17,534 bases of DNA from DASZZV01 sp035544835 (GCA_035544835.1 DASZZV010000350.1:1-17534); one strand, 5' to 3'; counted from the first letter of the stretch, positions 7,079-14,433 are shown. The notes: a model not told the origin generated them from the sequence alone. A program made the numbers and translations.

Positions 7079-8565
7079 AGATCAGTCGTTTGATGGTGGC
7101 TAACCGCGGAGAAATCGCGGCCCGTATCGCCAGGACATGTGGAGAGATGGGGATCACCTCCATTCTGGCGCACTCCGATGAAGACGCCGCCTCGGTCGCG
7201 GCCCGCCCATTCAATCAGCTCATCTCGCTCGGTGGGGGAGAGATCCGCGACACGTACCTCAATGTCAGCCGTGTCATCGACGCGGCGCGAACGGTTCGGG
7301 CTGATGCGCTGCATCCCGGCTACGGATTTCTCTCCGAGCGAGCAGAGCTGGCAGCAGCATGCGAGGAAGCCGGGATCATTTTTGTCGGACCCAAAACTCG
7401 CTCCATCGAGATGATGGGATCCAAAGCGGAATCGCGCCGGCTCATGGAGTCCATTGGAGTTCCGGTCGTTCCCGGCTACCACGGCGAAGACCAGACTGAT
7501 TCGACGCTGATGCGTGAAGCCGAAAGCGTTGGATTCCCGATCCTCGTCAAAGCCTCCGCCGGCGGCGGCGGCAAGGGGATGAAGATCGTCCGCTCGCGCG
7601 AAGAACTGCAGCCGGCGATCGAGTCGGCGCGCCGCGAAGCGGAGAAGGCCTTCGGCAACGGCCGGCTCCTGATCGAGCGCTATGTCGTGCGGCCACGTCA
7701 TGTGGAGTTCCAGATCTTCGGCGATGCCTCTGGAAATCTGGTGCATCTGTTCGAGCGCGACTGCTCGGTGCAGCGCCGACATCAGAAAATCGTCGAAGAG
7801 TCACCGGCGCCGCGCTATCCGGCTGAGCTGCGCGCGAGAATGGCCGTGGCCGCGGTGGCCGCTGCCCGGGCTGTCGAATATCAGAATGCCGGCACAGTCG
7901 AGTTCGTCGTCACTCCGGAGGGGGAGTTCTATTTTCTGGAGATGAATACGCGTCTTCAGGTCGAGCATCCCGTAACCGAGGCGGTGGTGGGAGTCGACCT
8001 GGTGCGCGCGCAGATCGAAGTGGCGCAGGGCGGTGCGCTGCCATGGACTCAACAGCAGTTGACACAGCGCGGACACGCTATCGAGGTTCGCGTGTACGCA
8101 GAGGATCCCGATGCCGGCTTCCTTCCTCAGGTCGGGCGGATTGCCGTTTACCGAGAGCCTTCGGGCGCGGGCATTCGCGTCGATTCCGGTGTCGGCGCCG
8201 GCTCGGAAATTTCGGTTAGATACGATCCCATGCTGAGCAAGGTCATCGCCTACGCCGAAACGCGTGCGGCCTGCATCGATCGACTCATCAGGGCATTGGA
8301 GGACTATGTCCTCCTCGGCACCACGACGAACCTGTCGTACCTGCGCCGGATCGTCTCGCATCCTGCTTATCGGGCCGGTGACGTCAGCACCGACTTCATT
8401 CCTCAACACGAGCGTGACCTGGAGCGTCAGACGCCGGACGAGGTCATTTCACTGGCCGCGGTGCTGGGTCAGGTCGCCGGCGGTTCGCCGTCCTCGCCCT
8501 CGCGTGATTCGTCACAGCAGAAGGCCCCCTCGGTGTGGGAAAGTGTTGGGTCGTGGGGACGCTGA
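7066..8565 (+). CDS. liuD: Biotin carboxylase subunit (methylcrotonyl-CoA carboxylase alpha-like), no carrier domain
   Basis: This protein should carboxylate biotin with ATP and bicarbonate. It has the biotin-carboxylase N-domain (LMVANRGEIAARIARTCGEMG, LHPGYGFLSE), the ATP-grasp glycine loop SAGGGGKGMKIV (Lys170), the active-site stretch EMNTRLQVEHPVTE (Glu292, Asn294, Arg296) and the C-domain (AIEVRVYAEDP, RYDPMLSKVIAYAETR). At 499 residues it exceeds free-standing AccC (about 450) but is far shorter than methylcrotonyl-CoA carboxylase alpha (about 660). It ends at SVWESVGSWGR, where alpha subunits continue into the linker and biotinyl domain; no AMKM motif appears in any downstream frame before the next gene. 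The start is GTG at 7066, with AAGGAG eight bases upstream. The neighbour liuC suggests methylcrotonyl-CoA, but acetyl- or propionyl-CoA carboxylase subunits look similar. No beta subunit is in view. Confidence 0.85.
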   Translation: MDHVKISRLMVANRGEIAARIARTCGEMGITSILAHSDEDAASVAARPFNQLISLGGGEIRDTYLNVSRVIDAARTVRADALHPGYGFLSERAELAAACEEAGIIFVGPKTRSIEMMGSKAESRRLMESIGVPVVPGYHGEDQTDSTLMREAESVGFPILVKASAGGGGKGMKIVRSREELQPAIESARREAEKAFGNGRLLIERYVVRPRHVEFQIFGDASGNLVHLFERDCSVQRRHQKIVEESPAPRYPAELRARMAVAAVAAARAVEYQNAGTVEFVVTPEGEFYFLEMNTRLQVEHPVTEAVVGVDLVRAQIEVAQGGALPWTQQQLTQRGHAIEVRVYAEDPDAGFLPQVGRIAVYREPSGAGIRVDSGVGAGSEISVRYDPMLSKVIAYAETRAACIDRLIRALEDYVLLGTTTNLSYLRRIVSHPAYRAGDVSTDFIPQHERDLERQTPDEVISLAAVLGQVAGGSPSSPSRDSSQQKAPSVWESVGSWGR

Positions 8566-8597
8566 GCGGAGTGGCGGGACCCCGGAGGTAGCTCGTA

Positions 8598-8703
8598 GGG
8601 CCGCACGGCGTGCGGCCGGTACCTTCGTTCGCGGAATACAAATTTGAAGAAAACGATTGTTTTGCGCGGCGACCGTTGGTGTCGGCCGCACGCCGTGCGG
8701 CCC
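8598..8703. repeat. Second inverted-repeat family between convergent genes
   Basis: GGGCCGCACGGCGTGCGGCCG (8598-8618) recurs as its reverse complement at 8683-8703. Each arm is itself a near-perfect palindrome (GGCCGCAC and GTGCGGCC around one central base), so each can fold alone or with its partner across the 64-base spacer. The pair begins 33 bases after the carboxylase stop and ends three bases before the stop codon of the convergent permease gene. It may act as a two-way terminator or an mRNA 3' stabiliser. The sequence is unrelated to the 127-bp element. Confidence 0.8.
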
Positions 8704-8706
8704 TCC

Positions 8707-9594
8707 CTACGCGATTCTTTTCCCGAGTGCGGCCGGAGCATTCGTTCCAGCGCGCGACAGCACCAGGATCGCGAGCGTCAGCAGATAGGGCAGCACCAGA
8801 AACAGGTGAAACGAGATCTGATGATGGTTGGCCTGAAGCAGAAACTGAATACTGCTTCCAAGTGAGAAAAGAAGTACGCCAGCAAGGACTCCGCGCAGGG
8901 TCCAGCGGCCGAAGATGACGATCGCCAGTGCGATGAATCCGCGGCCTGCGACCATGTTCTCGGCGAAGCCCGGAGACAGCGACAGCGAGAGGTATGCTCC
9001 GGCAATGCCGGCGAGAAATGCTTCGATGGCCAGCGCCGACCATCTGTAATTCGAAGCCGGCAACCCGGCATGTTCGATCGTTTCAGAGTTCTCGCCGCAT
9101 GCCCGCAGGCGGAGGCCGAAACGCGTTCGCCACAGGAGGAACCCTGCAACACAGGGAACGCAGACCCAGGCGAGGAGAACCGTCGAATCGAGCCTTTCTA
9201 CGATCGGGATACCAGATGCCCAGGCAAAGGGTTTGACGGAAGGGACTCCGCTCTCGAATCGCTCCCGGGTCTGCTGATAGGCGACTCCGGTGATTCCGAG
9301 CGTGAGGAGATTGAGCGCTGTGCCGGAGACGATCTGGTCGACACCGAGTGTAATCACCATGAATCCAAAGGCGAGCGCGATCAATGCTCCACCGGCCACT
9401 CCGGCAACGAAGCCGAGCGTGACACTGTTGCTGGTCGTGGCAATCAACGCAGCAGTGAATGCTGACATGAGCATCATCGCTTCGAGTGCGATGTTGATCA
9501 TCCCTCCCTTCTGGACCATCAGCTCACCCGTCACGGCCAGAAGTAGCGGCGTTCCCGCCATGAGCGTAAGCGCCAGAATGCTTGCGGGATTCAT
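8707..9594 (-). CDS. BMP-type ABC transporter permease (YufQ/NupC-like)
   Basis: This 295-residue polytopic membrane protein matches the branched-chain/simple-sugar permease superfamily (BPD_transp_2). The motif ELMVQKGGMINIALEAMMLMSAF (about residues 25-47) is the conserved 'G-x-x-N-I-x-L-E-G-M-M' segment of nucleoside-type permeases. It is followed by hydrophobic helices and the segment LGVDQIVSGTALNLLTLGITG. A later segment has GFIALAIVIFGRW, typical of the cytoplasmic coupling region. It should form the channel with the permease encoded just upstream; its start overlaps that gene's stop by 4 bp (ATGA). Substrates of this family include purine and pyrimidine nucleosides or simple sugars; the exact ligand is not visible here. 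Its stop lies against the repeat at 8598-8703. Confidence 0.9.
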   Translation of the reverse strand: MNPASILALTLMAGTPLLLAVTGELMVQKGGMINIALEAMMLMSAFTAALIATTSNSVTLGFVAGVAGGALIALAFGFMVITLGVDQIVSGTALNLLTLGITGVAYQQTRERFESGVPSVKPFAWASGIPIVERLDSTVLLAWVCVPCVAGFLLWRTRFGLRLRACGENSETIEHAGLPASNYRWSALAIEAFLAGIAGAYLSLSLSPGFAENMVAGRGFIALAIVIFGRWTLRGVLAGVLLFSLGSSIQFLLQANHHQISFHLFLVLPYLLTLAILVLSRAGTNAPAALGKRIA

Positions 9595-10640
9595 GAGCTT
9601 TCCCCGAGATGAGGAACGGGCCTGGACGCGGGAGCCTTTGCCACGCGCAGACTGCTGAAACGAGGCGCGGACAGTGTCAATGCAACGAGAACGGCGACGC
9701 CCTGACCGAGCAATGCCACGGCTGACGAGATCCCCGCGGTCCGTTGCAACTCGCCCGCAGCGCGGGCCAGCCCGGCGAAGAAGATCGCCGACGGAATCGC
9801 GGCCAGAGGTTGGAGAAAGGCCAGTAGCGCGACGGCGATGCCAGAGTAGCCGAGTCCGCCGCCGAAGCGCTCAAAAAGGCGGTGCGTAACGCCGAGTAAC
9901 TCCACGCTTCCGGCCAGACCTGCCAGTGCGCCTGAGGCCAGCATGGCTCCGAAGATCGAACGGTCGACGGGGATCCCGACGTATCGAGCTGCCCGTGGAT
10001 TCAATCCGACTGCGCGAATTCTGAGGCCGGCCGCGGAGTAGAAGAGAAAGTAGTGCATCGCTCCCGCGAGAACGACGGCGAGGACGACACCGACGTGCAG
10101 CCTCGTAGACGACAGGGTCATCAGCCAGGACAGAGGAGCTACCGCCTCGCTCTCCGGATACTTGCCACTGCCCTCCTGAAGGGGACCATTGATGAGAAAG
10201 CCCAGGAAGTGTTCCGCGACGAAATTCAGGAGGATGGTCGTGAGGACTTCCGGCGCGTTCCTCGTGACACGGAGCGCTGCCGCGATGCCGGCCCATATCG
10301 CTCCCGCGGCGGCGCCGGCCATCAAACCGAGAATGGCTGCGAGCGGTCCTTCCGGAAGAGCTTGTGCGACACAGAGGGCCGCGACCGCTCCGACGATCAG
10401 CTGCCCTTCGCCGCCGATGTTCCACGCCCCGGCTCTGAAAGCGATGATCACCGCCAGCGCCAGGAGGAGCAGAGGGCAGCTCTTGACGAGAGTCTCGCCA
10501 ACCGCGTAATACGAGCCGAAGGCGCCAGCGCAGCTCGCCAGCATCGTTGCAGGGTGCACGCCGAGGAGTACGCCGCACGCCGCGATCACGAGCAGCGAGC
10601 AGACTGCGGCGCCAACGGTGAGAGCAATCCGCCGATTCAT
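9591..10640 (-). CDS. BMP-type ABC transporter permease (YufP/NupB-like)
   Basis: This 349-residue integral membrane protein is the second, longer permease of the importer. The N-terminus is a hydrophobic helix (TVGAAVCSLLVIAACGVLLG). The family motif FRAGAWNIGGEGQLIVGA is at about residues 68-85, followed by ALRVTRNAPEVLTTILLNFVAEHFLG, which corresponds to the conserved coupling segment. Further helices run to about residue 330, ending in a short polar tail. It overlaps the ATPase gene by 4 bp at its start and the other permease by 4 bp at its stop, which indicates a tightly coupled transcript. It acts in the inner membrane as a heterodimer with the 8707-9594 product. Confidence 0.9.
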   Translation of the reverse strand: MNRRIALTVGAAVCSLLVIAACGVLLGVHPATMLASCAGAFGSYYAVGETLVKSCPLLLLALAVIIAFRAGAWNIGGEGQLIVGAVAALCVAQALPEGPLAAILGLMAGAAAGAIWAGIAAALRVTRNAPEVLTTILLNFVAEHFLGFLINGPLQEGSGKYPESEAVAPLSWLMTLSSTRLHVGVVLAVVLAGAMHYFLFYSAAGLRIRAVGLNPRAARYVGIPVDRSIFGAMLASGALAGLAGSVELLGVTHRLFERFGGGLGYSGIAVALLAFLQPLAAIPSAIFFAGLARAAGELQRTAGISSAVALLGQGVAVLVALTLSAPRFSSLRVAKAPASRPVPHLGESS

Positions 10641-12157
10641 CGACCTCCCGCGATCTGTTGAACGATTTCCTGCTGCTGGTCAGGAGCAAAGCCCTCGCTG
10701 ATGACGCCGCGATAGAGGACATGGATGCGGTCAGCGCAGGAAATGACTTCTTCGAGATCCGAAGCAATCAGCAGGACTCCCGTGCCACGTTCGGCGATAT
10801 CGGTGACCGCCTTTCGGATCAGCGACGCCGATTCCAGATCGAGGCCCCTGGTCGGCTCCGCGGCGACCAGCAGTTCGGGCCTCCTGAGGAGCTCTCTGGC
10901 CACCAGGACCTTCTGCTGGTTTCCACCCGACAATGTATTGACTGGTTGCCAGGCCGATCTGGCTCGGATGGAGAAAGCGGCGATGACTCGAACTGCTTGT
11001 TCGTATGCCGACGATCGGGAGATCGATTCGACGCCGAGGGCGAGATTTTCCATGATGGAAAGCTCTCCGAACAAGCCTTCTCCGATGCGGTCGGCCGGGA
11101 TGTGTCGCACGCGACGCGACCCGAATAGGGTCTCTGGCGTCATGTTCCGGCCATTCAGGGTCACCGTGCCCGAGAAAGGGAGCAACCCGCGTAGCAAGGC
11201 CGCCAATTCGCTTTGTCCGTTTCCTGCGGCTCCCACGACGCCGATGATCTCGCCCTGACCGATCTGGAGATTCACCGACTTCAGAGGAACTCCAGCGGTG
11301 GTTCGCACTCCTTTCATGGCGCAAACCATCTCGGGCTGGCGGTGGGTGAAGGGACGGAAGACAGCTGTCGTCTCCGACATCATCCGCGCGATCGATTCGA
11401 GTGAGACGTTCTTGATCTCGTCCTGAAAGATCACCTCTCCCGCTCGCATCACCGCTACGTCGTCGGCGAGTCGAAAGACCTCCGGCAGCTTGTGAGTGAT
11501 GATGACGACTGATCGTCCTTCCGCTTTGATCTTGTGCAGAAGAGCCTCGATCTCCGTCAATTCCCGAGGCCCGAGAACGGAGGTTGGCTCATCCATGATC
11601 AAAACTCGAGGTTGTGACGACGTCGCTTTGATCAGTTCCATCTTGGCTTTCTCGGCAATCGAGATTTCGGCGACCGGCCGGTCGAGACCGTCGAGCGGCA
11701 GACCTCCTCGGGCGACCATTTCCGTGGCCAGGTCGAGAATGGATCGCTTGCTAATCAGAGCAGGGACTCGGAGGGAGTGGAGAACGAGGTTCTCGGCCAG
11801 GGAAAGCTGCGAGGCGAGCGTGAAGTGCTGCTCGACCATCCTCACACCGAAGGTAGCAGCTTCACGAACGCTCCACGATCGCATTCTCTTCTTATCGGCG
11901 GCGATCTCTCCGCCGTCAGCCGCGAGCAGACCGGCAGCGATGCGCATCAACGTTGTTTTGCCGGCGCCGTTCTCTCCCACCAAGGCCGTGACTCGCCCGG
12001 GGCGCAGCGCCAGGCTGGCGCTGCGAAGTGCTTCGAAGCCACCGAAGCTCTTTCGGATGTCACGAAGCTCGAGAAGCGGATCGGTCATTCGGTTGTTGCG
12101 ACGGTTTGCGTTGGGCCACGACTTCAAAATGGGCAGTCTCGGCTCCTGGTAGATCAT
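10637..12157 (-). CDS. BMP-type ABC transporter ATP-binding protein, two nucleotide-binding domains (YufO/NupA-like)
   Basis: This 506-residue protein has two tandem ATPase domains and powers the two permeases. Domain 1 has Walker A GENGAGKTT, a degenerate signature (EISIAEKAKMEL) and Walker B VLIMDEPTS. Domain 2 has a lysine-free Walker A (GAAGNGQSE), signature TLSGGNQQKVLVARELL and the Walker B region LVAAEPTRGLD. This asymmetry is usual for RbsA/YufO-type ATPases. The ATG at 12157 is preceded by GAGGGG six bases upstream. An internal ATG at 12088 gives a start (MTDPLLELRDIRKSF) that fits the conserved family N-terminus but has no visible ribosome binding site, so 12088 is a real alternative. 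The receptor gene lies 922 bp upstream across a toxin-antitoxin pair, so this gene probably needs its own promoter. Confidence 0.92.
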   Translation of the reverse strand: MIYQEPRLPILKSWPNANRRNNRMTDPLLELRDIRKSFGGFEALRSASLALRPGRVTALVGENGAGKTTLMRIAAGLLAADGGEIAADKKRMRSWSVREAATFGVRMVEQHFTLASQLSLAENLVLHSLRVPALISKRSILDLATEMVARGGLPLDGLDRPVAEISIAEKAKMELIKATSSQPRVLIMDEPTSVLGPRELTEIEALLHKIKAEGRSVVIITHKLPEVFRLADDVAVMRAGEVIFQDEIKNVSLESIARMMSETTAVFRPFTHRQPEMVCAMKGVRTTAGVPLKSVNLQIGQGEIIGVVGAAGNGQSELAALLRGLLPFSGTVTLNGRNMTPETLFGSRRVRHIPADRIGEGLFGELSIMENLALGVESISRSSAYEQAVRVIAAFSIRARSAWQPVNTLSGGNQQKVLVARELLRRPELLVAAEPTRGLDLESASLIRKAVTDIAERGTGVLLIASDLEEVISCADRIHVLYRGVISEGFAPDQQQEIVQQIAGGR

Positions 12158-12307
12158 GCTACGCCCCTCAGTGTGTCAGACAGCTCCTCGAGAAGGCCCG
12201 ACTCGCAAACCGCAGTCATTCGCGCCGTTGCCTGTTCGAGTCCCGATGGTGTGACAAGATGTGTGTAAGTGTGTGTGTTAGGATGTGTGAGTAGGAAGTG
12301 AGGCGCG
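12158..12307. promoter_or_regulatory. Divergent intergenic region with GT-rich track upstream of vapB
   Basis: This 150-bp gap separates the minus-strand ATPase gene from plus-strand vapB and must hold any promoter for either. Bases 12249-12290 are strongly GT-biased on the plus strand. The octamer GATGTGTG occurs twice (12258-12265 and 12282-12289), 24 bases apart, with TAAGTGTGTGTGTTA between. Antitoxins of this kind usually repress their own operon by binding DNA, so the paired octamers are candidate operators; this is inference. GAGG at 12300-12303 is a closely spaced ribosome binding site for vapB. Confidence 0.4.
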
Positions 12308-12505
12308 ATGCCCAGCAATCTTGCCATTGACGATCAGTTACTCGAGGAGGCGAAGAAGGTCGGAGGTCACCGCACCAAGAGGGAAACGGTGAACGAAGCT
12401 CTTCTCGAATACATTCAGCGGCGGAGGAGACGAGGGATCCTCGATCTTTTCGGGCAGATCGACTTCGATCGTCGCTACGACTACAAGCGCGCGCGTCGCC
12501 GATGA
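12308..12505 (+). CDS. vapB: VapB-family antitoxin
   Basis: This small 65-residue basic protein should bind and neutralise the PIN-domain toxin encoded next to it and repress their shared promoter. The N-terminal part (NLAIDDQLLEEAKKVGG, then RTKRETVNEALLEYIQRRRRRG) is the typical ribbon-helix-helix-like VapB pattern: a short strand, a helix, a T/K-R-E turn and a second helix. The C-terminal tail (ILDLFGQIDFDRRYDYKRARRR) is the usual toxin-binding part with the conserved 'L-x-G-x-I-D' element. It overlaps vapC by 4 bp (ATGA), the standard antitoxin-first arrangement. It is on the strand opposite to the surrounding transporter genes. Confidence 0.9.
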   Translation: MPSNLAIDDQLLEEAKKVGGHRTKRETVNEALLEYIQRRRRRGILDLFGQIDFDRRYDYKRARRR

Positions 12506-12921
12506 TCGTGCTCGACACATCGGTTCTCTCGCGAGCCCTTCGTCGCCGGCCTCCTACTCAGCAGGCCGATCCGGTCGCAGAAAAACTCAAGGCGGTATTG
12601 CGGGAGAACGTCCCGGTGACCATTCCGGGCATCGTGATGCAGGAAATTCTCTCTGGGGTTCGGACCCAGAAGCAGTTCGACGGTCTTCGCGACAAGCTCG
12701 AGGCCTTTCCGCTGATGATGGCATCCGCTGAAGATCATATCGAGGCCGCAAGGCTCGTGAATCGCTGCTTGACGACAGGGATCGCTGTCACCGCCATCGA
12801 TGCGCTCATCGCAGCCATGACCGTGCGAATCGACGGAGATTTGTTCACGCTCGATCGCGACTTCGCCCGAATTTCCGAGGTTGCGCCTCTGAGGCTGCTG
12901 CTACTCCACGAAAGTGCGTAG
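12502..12921 (+). CDS. vapC: VapC-family PIN-domain ribonuclease toxin
   Basis: This 139-residue PIN-domain protein is a predicted magnesium-dependent endoribonuclease; known VapC toxins cut tRNAs or rRNA and stop translation. The acidic metal-binding residues are in place: Asp5 (IVLDTSVLS), Glu48 (PGIVMQEILSGV), Asp100 (TAIDALIAAMTV) and Asp118/Asp120 (LFTLDRDFARI). The length is typical for a full, active toxin and there is no frameshift. Its start overlaps the vapB stop. The pair seems intact and mobile in the usual sense of toxin-antitoxin modules, although no transposon ends or att sites are seen. The cellular RNA target is not predictable from sequence. Confidence 0.93.
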   Translation: MIVLDTSVLSRALRRRPPTQQADPVAEKLKAVLRENVPVTIPGIVMQEILSGVRTQKQFDGLRDKLEAFPLMMASAEDHIEAARLVNRCLTTGIAVTAIDALIAAMTVRIDGDLFTLDRDFARISEVAPLRLLLLHESA

Positions 12922-12942
12922 GGTAGGGTCGGTGGCCTTTTG

Positions 12943-13046
12943 GCCGGACGTTCTGATTCTGATGTCCGGCTCCCGGCGTAGGCAGACCTATCGTTGCGAC
13001 GAGGATGCCTGAAGGCCCGCTGGACATCGGAATCGGAATGTCCAGC
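12943..13046. repeat. Third inverted-repeat pair: two hairpins that mirror each other
   Basis: Hairpin one pairs GCCGGAC (12943-12949) with GTCCGGC (12964-12970) around a 14-base loop. Hairpin two pairs GCTGGACAT (13019-13027) with ATGTCCAGC (13038-13046) around a 10-base loop. The two are inverse complements of each other over about 23 bases with four mismatches, the layout of a REP doublet. They lie between the vapC stop and the convergent receptor-lipoprotein stop, and may serve as a two-way terminator. Confidence 0.7.
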
Positions 13047-13079
13047 CAGAGTTGGTTGCGCGCCAGGATCGAGCTGCGG

Positions 13080-14087
13080 TCAAAACTTACCGCGCGGTAC
13101 CGTGAATGATCCATCGACAATCGATTTCTGAACCCGCTCCACCTCGCTGATCGTCGCTGGTTTGATTGCGGACTTCAATTTGTCATTCCACACCAGGGAA
13201 ACGATGTTCTGTTTCATGCCGAGCCAGTAGACCTGAGGTCTGAACTGATGATCCTTTACCAGCCTGGCCATGTATACGAATGCACCCGGGACATCGAGCA
13301 CAGCCGAGGCCACGATGACGTCAGGGGAAAGGTTGTTCTGGTTCTTGTTCGATCCGAAACAGCGGATCTTTCGTTCACTGCAGGCTTTGAAGACTCCGCG
13401 TCCGGCTTCATTGGCCTGATGAAAGACGAAATCGGCGCCTGAGTCGATGAGTGTCAAGGTTGCCACGCGTGCGGCGCCCAGGTCGTCGAAGTTACCCAGG
13501 TAGACTTTGCTGACTTCGAATTTCGGCTTGACCGAGTGCGCGCCTGCCTCGAAGGCGATGAACGTCGACTCGATCGAGGGAAGCTTCACTCCTCCAACGA
13601 GTCCGGCTTTCCCTGTCTTTGACTCGCGGGCGGCGATGATTCCCAGCAGGTACGTCGCCTGCTCGAGCTCGAATACCATCGGTGCCACATTGGGGGCCAT
13701 GCTGCTTCCCGATGTGGTGATGAAGACAGTCTTCGGAAAGAGCTTCCCGGCCGACATTGCTGCGTCCTGAAACTCGAAGCCATGTCCGAAGGCCAGATCG
13801 AAACCGTTCGCTCCGTAGTAACGAAAGCCTTCCTCGAACTCGGCCGGCGTCTTCGTTTCCTGGTTGCTGACGATGGCCGGAATCTCTTTCTCGATCCGCT
13901 TCAAGCCTTCGAAGGCTATGGCGTTCCAGCCCCCGTCGTTGACGCTCCCGGGAGTCAGAAGGCCGGCCTTGAAAGGGGGGGGCAGGGGGGGAGTCGACGG
14001 CTCCTGACCGGAAGTTGCCGGCTCAGGTCGAGCACATGAGAGAACGAGCAGAAACGCAACAGAGACAACACTTTCGTAACGCCGCAT
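13080..14087 (-). CDS. BMP-family (PnrA/TmpC-like) substrate-binding lipoprotein
   Basis: This 335-residue receptor should bind a nucleoside-like ligand outside the inner membrane and deliver it to the ABC permeases encoded downstream on the same strand. It opens with a short hydrophobic signal and a lipobox-like VLSC (Cys18), followed by a Pro-rich linker (STPPLPPPF). The BMP fold follows: GLLTPGSVNDGGWNAIAFEGL, GFDLAFGHGFEFQDAA, ATYLLGIIAARESKTGKAGLVGG, SGADFVFHQANEAGRGVFKAC and a C-terminal segment with VYWLGMKQNIVSLVWNDKL. These match the purine-nucleoside receptor PnrA/BmpA family; the ligand remains a guess. The ATG at 14087 lacks a clear Shine-Dalgarno sequence. It is cut off from the ATPase gene by vapBC. 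Confidence 0.9.
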   Translation of the reverse strand: MRRYESVVSVAFLLVLSCARPEPATSGQEPSTPPLPPPFKAGLLTPGSVNDGGWNAIAFEGLKRIEKEIPAIVSNQETKTPAEFEEGFRYYGANGFDLAFGHGFEFQDAAMSAGKLFPKTVFITTSGSSMAPNVAPMVFELEQATYLLGIIAARESKTGKAGLVGGVKLPSIESTFIAFEAGAHSVKPKFEVSKVYLGNFDDLGAARVATLTLIDSGADFVFHQANEAGRGVFKACSERKIRCFGSNKNQNNLSPDVIVASAVLDVPGAFVYMARLVKDHQFRPQVYWLGMKQNIVSLVWNDKLKSAIKPATISEVERVQKSIVDGSFTVPRGKF

Positions 14088-14128
14088 CGGGGCATTCTAA
14101 TTCACGAAAAATACTTTGCGTTCCCCTT

Positions 14129-14153
14129 GGATCGGTGATAAATCGAACGATCC
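14129..14153. promoter_or_regulatory. Dyad symmetry in the divergent leader region
   Basis: GGATCG (14129-14134) and CGATCC (14148-14153) are an inverted repeat around 13 bases that include GATAAA, a weak -10-like hexamer 15 bases after TTGCGT (14116-14121). The site lies between the divergent receptor and acidic-protein genes and could be an operator or a leader hairpin. The evidence is weak. Confidence 0.3.
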
Positions 14154-14208
14154 GACCAGGCCTCGTGTCTGGCTGCTGAGCGCATCAGCCCTCGGGAAAG
14201 GAGACGGT

Positions 14209-14433
14209 ATGCAGGATAAGGAAGATGTTGAAGTAGACGACTACGAAGATCAGATCGAGCAGATGATCGTTGAGAACGGCATGCTGATTCACAGCGTGGT
14301 GAATCTGCTCGTGCAGAAGGGCATCCTGAAGCAGGACGAAGTCGACGCCGAGATGGACAAGCTCTACGAACAGATGGAGCAGTTCGAAGACGATGACGAG
14401 GAAGAAGAGGAAGAAGAAGAGGAGGAAGTGTAG
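14209..14433 (+). CDS. Small very acidic protein with poly-Glu tail, unknown function
   Basis: I do not recognise a named family. This 74-residue protein starts with an acidic stretch (MQDKEDVEVDDYEDQIEQM). A predicted helical core follows (IVENGMLIHSVVNLLVQKGILKQDEVDAEMDKLYEQM), in which the 'L-L-V-x-K-G-I-L-x-x-x-E' pattern resembles short helical repeats seen in other small bacterial proteins. The last 20 or so residues are nearly all Asp and Glu, ending in ten Glu and a Val. No signal peptide or membrane segment is seen. AGGAG five bases before the ATG at 14209 is an excellent ribosome binding site, which supports a real gene. It lies 120 bp upstream of the secreted GWxTD-like gene and may share its transcript. 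Confidence 0.78.
   Translation: MQDKEDVEVDDYEDQIEQMIVENGMLIHSVVNLLVQKGILKQDEVDAEMDKLYEQMEQFEDDDEEEEEEEEEEV

Noticed and set aside
10637..12157. Lysine-free Walker A in the second ATPase domain and poor signature motif in the first
   Set aside because: Asymmetric, partly degenerate sites are usual for RbsA/YufO-type double ATPases of this importer class.
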